Part shown: positions 59,487 through 64,000 of the stretch, one piece after another
Layout of the letters: each line of letters begins with the position of its first letter
Numbering within the stretch: position 1 is the first letter of the stretch
Assembly (NCBI RefSeq): GCF_022788635.1
Contig: NZ_CP076024.1
Span: 3,945,503 to 4,009,502, forward strand
Length of the DNA: 64,000 nucleotides
DNA from: Methylobacter sp. S3L5C
Lineage (GTDB): Bacteria > Pseudomonadota > Gammaproteobacteria > Methylococcales > Methylomonadaceae
Direction: 5' to 3'
Notes under the pieces: model-generated
Databases searched by the model: none
Seen by the model: the letters and a program-made list of their open reading frames with translations, nothing else
Told to the model about the DNA's origin: nothing
Translations under genes and position numbers: made by a program

Positions 59487-61391
59487 ATGTATAAATTCAT
59501 AATCAATAAAATCCTGGCGCTCTACTCTAAACAAGTCCCTGCAACAGGTATTGGCTTGTTCAGGCTTTTTTACGGACTGGTCGCTTTACAGGAAATTTTT
59601 TTCCTGCTTTATTTCAACCATTTAATATTCGATCCTATCCCCTATATAGACGTTGAATTCCCCATGATTCCGTTTTTTTTATGCCTTTGGGGAATTATTG
59701 CCAGTTTTATTATCATTGGCTATCGCTATCAATTTGCTGTTATCAGTAATTACGTCTTCTGGATTATCTTCGTAAATTTCACACCCATGCAACGTGATTT
59801 TGACGGGGGGTTTGATTCATTTATGACCGGCGCCGGTTTTTTTCTGCTTTTTATGCCAGGAGACCGCGCATTTTCGATAGATAACCTAAGACATAAACTC
59901 AGTACACCGTTTACCCATTACAACACCTATTCAAAGCCAACAGTTTCCGGACTCGTTTACTACTTACCAGTCCTGATTTGCCTTGGCTTTCTCTATTTTG
60001 ATTCGGCTGTCCATAAATTGTTTGCCGAACACTGGCGAAACGGTCTTGGCTCTTGGCTACCATCAACACAACCCTATTATGTTTCCGCTATCGACATGTC
60101 GTTTTTGTTGAATAACGAACTCCTACAAAAAACCATAGGCTATGCCATACTAGTCTTTCAATTTACCTTTTTATTCTTTTTTTCAAATCGCCGATTACGT
60201 AGCGTTTATTTATTCGTAGGTCTTGGCATACATCTGGGTATTACCCTGTCGTTAAATATCTATCCTTTTGGCATGGGGATGTTGATATTTTATTTACTAC
60301 TGGTGCCTTTTAGCTGGTGGCGTGCAATCGGTAAACAACTAACTGCGAAACAACCATCACTAACCGTCTTCTTTGATCAACAATGCCCTTTGTGTAATCG
60401 TACGGCACTTATTCTGAATCATTTCGATATATTTAACTGCATAGACTTTAAAAGCGCTCAAGATCATGCTGCACACTATCCGGCAATGACGGCAATACCC
60501 TCCGAAACGCTGTTACTGGATTTATATGCTCTGGACAACGAAAATCGCATTTATTCAGGCGTTAATACTTATATCCAAATACTGAAAAAGATGCGTTATT
60601 TATATCCCATCGGGCTTCTTTTAAGCTTGCCTGGAATCCATACTCTGGCGATAACAAAGTACCGGGTTATAGCTGACTCACGTGCCAGGATCACTTGTAC
60701 AACTGACTGCCTTATATCGCCGAAACTGCAAGACAACAATTGGTATCATCGAATTTTTGAATCTTTTGCCAGCCAAAAACCCAAAGCATTCTCCAGAAAG
60801 TTGGCAAAAATACTCATTGCTTTAATCCTGTTACAATTAAACAGTACAATTCATTATGCACTTATTTACCGATTGAATTTAGAGGTAAAAAACAATCCGG
60901 TCAGCGCACCTGTTGCTGAAGCCAGTAATGCGCTTATTATGATATCGCTGACCTTTTTTGGGATTACTCCACACGCCCTCTACCTGCATGATCATTTTGC
61001 CGGCTATGACCATATTTTAGCAATCACCTATACTGATCAAAATGGCATTGAACGCTGGTTACCGTTTGTTAACGAAGAAGGACGCTTGCTTGCGCCAAAC
61101 TGGGGCCGCGTTCATTCCATGTGGGCTAATATTGCCGTCACACCTACTATCAACAAGACCCGTTTACAAAAATTTATCATGAAAGTAACGGCTTTCTGGG
61201 GGCAAAAAACAGGCTTAAATCTCGATAAAACAGTCTTTCATATCAAGATGAAAAAAATTAATGCACCGACTTATTGGGTTCATGATCAATTACATCAAAA
61301 TTTTTCAGCGCCATGGACCACCATAGGCACAGTCAAATGGACAAATCATTTAATTTCTTTCGACTTACCTGACAATATAAATTCATTATAA
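59487..61391 (+). CDS. HTTM-domain membrane protein fused to a DCC (DUF393) thiol-redox domain
   Basis: This protein has 634 residues. The N-terminal part (1 to about 285) has at least seven hydrophobic segments and the HTTM pattern (GIGLFRLFYGLVALQEIFF, DFDGGFDSFMTGAGFF, FDSAVHKLFAEHWRNGLG), related to vitamin-K-dependent gamma-carboxylases. Residues about 292-400 form a DCC domain with TVFFDQQCPLCNRTALIL, a thioredoxin-like CxxC. A further span near 440-460 and a soluble C-terminal region follow, ending near residue 634. Substrate and reaction are unknown. It is monocistronic, and a MITE lies 10 bases after its stop. Confidence 0.82.
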   Translation: MYKFIINKILALYSKQVPATGIGLFRLFYGLVALQEIFFLLYFNHLIFDPIPYIDVEFPMIPFFLCLWGIIASFIIIGYRYQFAVISNYVFWIIFVNFTPMQRDFDGGFDSFMTGAGFFLLFMPGDRAFSIDNLRHKLSTPFTHYNTYSKPTVSGLVYYLPVLICLGFLYFDSAVHKLFAEHWRNGLGSWLPSTQPYYVSAIDMSFLLNNELLQKTIGYAILVFQFTFLFFFSNRRLRSVYLFVGLGIHLGITLSLNIYPFGMGMLIFYLLLVPFSWWRAIGKQLTAKQPSLTVFFDQQCPLCNRTALILNHFDIFNCIDFKSAQDHAAHYPAMTAIPSETLLLDLYALDNENRIYSGVNTYIQILKKMRYLYPIGLLLSLPGIHTLAITKYRVIADSRARITCTTDCLISPKLQDNNWYHRIFESFASQKPKAFSRKLAKILIALILLQLNSTIHYALIYRLNLEVKNNPVSAPVAEASNALIMISLTFFGITPHALYLHDHFAGYDHILAITYTDQNGIERWLPFVNEEGRLLAPNWGRVHSMWANIAVTPTINKTRLQKFIMKVTAFWGQKTGLNLDKTVFHIKMKKINAPTYWVHDQLHQNFSAPWTTIGTVKWTNHLISFDLPDNINSL

Positions 61392-61400
61392 GTGCCCAGT

Positions 61401-61552
61401 AGGCGGTCCGAGAATAAGAGCCGTAGAGAGAGCTATTTTGAGTCAGATTTTTTGGTTATTTTAGGCAAATAGTTGTTCTATTAAACGAAAATGAGCGGAA
61501 AACAGAGCCAAAATAGCTTTTCCCCAGCAGATTTCCTATTCTCGGACAGCCT
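61401..61552. repeat. MITE-like repeat, copy C
   Basis: Its 152 bases are bounded by AGGCGGTCCGAGAATA and TATTCTCGGACAGCCT. It aligns with copy B in inverse orientation and shares GCTTTTCC and the right end with copy A. No ORF. Confidence 0.8.
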
Positions 61553-61678
61553 CATGGAGCAACTAATATGGTTTTTATTATTGCATCATCATTCCAGTCA
61601 TGTTATAAATTGTCCGTGCTTTTTTACAAATTAGCGCACAATAAATAAAATAATTTAAAACCGTTTGGAGGATATATC

Positions 61679-61792
61679 ATGAAAAAAATCTTAGCTCTTT
61701 TAGCAATGGCATTAATGATTGTTGGTTTGTCTGGCTGCATAGACAACCCGGATGATTCAAAGCAAAAAGTTTCTAGTTCTATTGCACTATAA
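61679..61792 (+). CDS. 37-aa small lipoprotein
   Basis: The ORF (ATG 61679 to TAA 61792) has a strong ribosome binding site (TTTGGAGG) and encodes MKKILALLAMALMIVG followed by the lipobox LSGC and an 18-residue polar tail (IDNPDDSKQKVSSSIAL). It should be lipidated at the Cys. A perfect terminator follows. I do not recognise the family; some small toxin-related (entericidin-like) lipoproteins have similar architecture, but no such similarity is evident. Confidence 0.7.
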   Translation: MKKILALLAMALMIVGLSGCIDNPDDSKQKVSSSIAL

Positions 61793-61809
61793 ACAAAAAA
61801 CTTTTGTAA

Positions 61810-61847
61810 AAACAGAAAGCCCGGTCCTACCTCCGGGTTTTCTGTTT
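61810..61847. terminator. Terminator of the small lipoprotein gene
   Basis: AAACAGAAAGCCCGG pairs (one G-U) with CCGGGTTTTCTGTTT over 15 bp. The T-rich arm lies downstream. It may also serve rimO on the opposite strand. Confidence 0.85.
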
Positions 61848-61896
61848 ATATCATATTAAAGCTTTAGCAATCCTTGAGTAAAACACTCAACAATCA

Positions 61897-63210
61897 TTAC
61901 ACCAAACGCCCCCATAAATCATAGTCATCCGCATCTTCAATTTCAACATCAACAAACTCACCGACGTTAAGATGTGTGGCACCATCAATAAATACCTGAC
62001 CATCTATTTCAGGCGCATCCGATTTACTTCTGGCAACCGCACCTTCTTCTACTACCTCATCAATAAGTACTGTTTCAATTCTGCCTATGCGTTGTTGTAA
62101 ACGCTCAGCACTAATCTCGGCCTGATGCGCCATAAAACGCGCCAACCGCTCTTGCTTGAGCTCTTCAGGGACCAAATCCGGCAAATCATTGGCAACGGCC
62201 CCTTTTACCGGAGAATAAGCAAAACAACCTACTCTATCCAGTTGTGCTTCCGTCATAAATTGCAATAATTGTTCAAACTCCTGATCAGTCTCCCCCGGAA
62301 ATCCGACAATAAATGTACTGCGTAGAGTAATATCAGGACAAATTTCCCGCCACGCCTTAATTCGTTCCAAATTATTTTGGCTGGCCGCTGGACGCTTCAT
62401 TAATTTAAGAATACGGCTATTTGCATGTTGAAAAGGAATATCCAAATAAGGCAAAATTTTTCCTTCTGCCATCAATGGAATCACTTCGTCAACATGAGGA
62501 TACGGATAAACATAGTGCATACGCACCCAGATATCCAAATCACCCAAAGCCTCGGCTAAATCATAAAAACGCGTTTTAACAGAACGCCCTTTCCATTCCC
62601 GACTTTGATATTTTAAATCCAAACCATAAGCACTGGTATCTTGTGACACCACCAACAATTCTTTTACGCCTGCATTTGCCAGTCGCTCCGCTTCCAACAA
62701 GACATCATCAATGGGTCTGCTAACCAGATCTCCACGCATTGACGGGATTATGCAGAACGTACAACGGTGATTACAACCCTCGGATATTTTTAAATAGGCA
62801 TAATGAGCCGGCGTTAACTTTATTCCCTGAGGCGGTAACAGACTGGTAAAAGGATCATGTCTGGGTGGTAAATATTGATGCACAGAAGCCACGACTTCTT
62901 CTAATGCGTGCGCACCCGTGACTTTTAAAACCTGAGGATGACGCGCCCTGATTTCATCTTCACGGGAACCCAAACATCCGGTAACAATTACTTTACCGTT
63001 TTTTGCTAAAGCCTCACCAATACTATCTAGTGATTCTTCTACCGCAGCATCAATAAATCCGCAGGTATTAACAATCACTAAATCAGCATTCTGGTAAGTC
63101 GGTGAAATGTCATAACCTTCTGAACGAAGCTGGGTTAAAATTCTTTCGCTATCAACTAGCGCTTTCGGACAGCCTAAACTAATAAAGCCGACAGTGGGGA
63201 TCTTTGTCAT
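61897..63210 (-). CDS. rimO: Ribosomal protein S12 methylthiotransferase
   Basis: This radical-SAM enzyme methylthiolates an Asp of ribosomal protein S12. From the Met at 63210 it has 437 residues, starting [22 protein letters not shown]. It has the N-terminal [4Fe-4S] MTTase domain, the radical-SAM cluster [16 protein letters not shown], and a C-terminal TRAM domain ([17 protein letters not shown]...DEVD-like end). A longer frame to 63264 adds 18 non-conserved residues. It is divergent from the last gene of the window. Confidence 0.95.
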   Translation of the reverse strand: MTKIPTVGFISLGCPKALVDSERILTQLRSEGYDISPTYQNADLVIVNTCGFIDAAVEESLDSIGEALAKNGKVIVTGCLGSREDEIRARHPQVLKVTGAHALEEVVASVHQYLPPRHDPFTSLLPPQGIKLTPAHYAYLKISEGCNHRCTFCIIPSMRGDLVSRPIDDVLLEAERLANAGVKELLVVSQDTSAYGLDLKYQSREWKGRSVKTRFYDLAEALGDLDIWVRMHYVYPYPHVDEVIPLMAEGKILPYLDIPFQHANSRILKLMKRPAASQNNLERIKAWREICPDITLRSTFIVGFPGETDQEFEQLLQFMTEAQLDRVGCFAYSPVKGAVANDLPDLVPEELKQERLARFMAHQAEISAERLQQRIGRIETVLIDEVVEEGAVARSKSDAPEIDGQVFIDGATHLNVGEFVDVEIEDADDYDLWGRLV

Positions 63211-63837
63211 AAATATGTGTAAGGTATAGAAGTAGAGTAATGTTTTTTTGATAATCAGACGCAAAAGTTGTCATCATGCCGATAAACTCACTAGCGCTTG
63301 AATTTGCTTTTTATTGACGAACTAAAGCCGTCATTCTATCACTTTAGGCGATATCCAAGCATGAATATACCAAAATTACACAGAGTTTTTATTCATTTCC
63401 AAAAACGGCAAGGATAGATAGTTAAGACTAAAAACCCTGGATTCACGGTATTCCTGTAGACTATAGCTATCTAATTAAGCGGGACTGAGCTACTACCAAT
63501 GCGCTAAAATTAATCGACATAACAAATTTTTAAATTGATAAGTTATAAAATCAAACAAAAAAACGGCAGCTACTGGCAGAAACTGGCTGGCTTATAATCG
63601 CCAAAGTGCCCAAGTTAACTGATCAGCCATGACAAGAATGAATTTTTTAATACCAGACTTTAATTAAAACAGGTACATTACCATCGGTAAACTATACTGC
63701 TAGATTAATTCACCACGTTTTTAAAGGACTAATAACAAAATTTATTTATTGCTTCTGCTTTTTTGTATGGCGAGCATGTGCATCCATTACATTCCAGATT
63801 TTTACCAAAAATAACCTGGATAAAGAGAAGTTATATA
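63211..63837. other. Intergenic region with a partial palindromic repeat copy
   Basis: The only structure seen is the repeat remnant at about 63343-63420, listed separately. No ORF or clear promoter is evident. Confidence 0.5.
63343..63420. repeat. Partial copy of the palindromic repeat at 15773
   Basis: It shares TTAGGCGATATCCAAG and ATGAATATACC with the left arm of the 15773 element, then diverges. It appears to lack the matching right arm, so it is probably a decayed half-element. Confidence 0.55.
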
Positions 63838-64000
63838 ATGCGACTATTAGTCTTGGTATTAAATTTACTGGTTGGTTCGATATTGTTGACACAATCCACC
63901 CATATTTTGGCAGCCTCTATGGAAATTGAGGCTAATAAAAACAATATCAAGCGGGGAAATGCCTCGCACTTACGAGTAAAAAATAAAAAAAATCAATTAT
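63838..64000 (+). CDS. Exported protein, N-terminal part only
   Basis: ATG 63838 opens a frame running off the right edge (54 residues visible). It begins with a signal peptide (MRLLVLVLNLLVGSILL...HILAA) and continues with a lysine/asparagine-rich stretch. AGAGAAG upstream can serve as a ribosome binding site. The product cannot be identified from this fragment. Confidence 0.6.
   Translation, partial: MRLLVLVLNLLVGSILLTQSTHILAASMEIEANKNNIKRGNASHLRVKNKKNQL

Overview
The window is chromosomal DNA from a gammaproteobacterium with modest GC content. It carries a complete rRNA operon (16S, tRNA-Ile, tRNA-Ala, 23S, 5S), a typical gammaproteobacterial housekeeping set (pepA-holC-valS, rimK, acnB, dnaX-ybaB-recR, metH, rimO, an srmB-like helicase) and exported proteins ending in VPLP-type PEP-CTERM sorting tails. 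This mix resembles Methylococcales (type I methanotrophs such as Methylobacter), but no methane-oxidation gene is present, so that placement is inference.

Layout. 1-5.8 kb: the end of a beta-propeller-like gene, a 45-codon membrane peptide gene behind a strong Pho-box-like array, then pepA-holC-valS. 5.9-6.9 kb: rimK. 7.2-13.3 kb: a divergent extracellular phosphate-scavenging island. One arm encodes a secreted nuclease with a dockerin-like tail followed by a cohesin-like PEP-CTERM protein; the other encodes a PEP-CTERM protein and a secreted 5'-nucleotidase; a Pho-box-like site lies between them. 13.4-15.7 kb: an AI-2E family permease and an aspartoacylase-like deacylase. 15.97-18.84 kb: a translationally coupled pair, a GvpL/GvpF domain fused to a J-domain and a dedicated-looking Hsp70, with no gas-vesicle structural genes nearby. 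19.2-29.9 kb: DUF4870, DUF2252, DUF3422, a zinc-ribbon protein, acnB, a carboxylesterase, DUF3301 and glycogen phosphorylase. 30.3-36.2 kb: the rRNA operon (minus strand) with tandem promoters. 36.2-46.1 kb: trmL, yheT, hinT-like, recR, ybaB, dnaX, 4.5S RNA, rhomboid, srmB-like, TerB-like, a Sel1-repeat relic and an EEP-family hydrolase. 46.8-52.9 kb: a plastic zone with an Old Yellow Enzyme, two MITE copies, a decayed IS5-type transposase, an IS5-family element with perfect ends and a frameshifted transposase, a cold-shock gene and a PRISE-type reductase. 53.3-63.2 kb: metH with two small downstream genes, several small membrane or exported proteins, an HTTM-DCC fusion, a third MITE copy and rimO. 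The window ends inside an exported-protein gene.

The most unusual points are: the GvpL/F-J-domain fusion coupled to its own Hsp70; the cohesin/dockerin-like pairing of a secreted nuclease with a surface-sorted protein under a probable Pho box; the Pho-box-fronted 45-aa membrane peptide; and a short related sequence inserted in frame into both holC and valS. Family assignments come from reading the protein sequences, and comparisons with E. coli proteins are from memory, without database searches.
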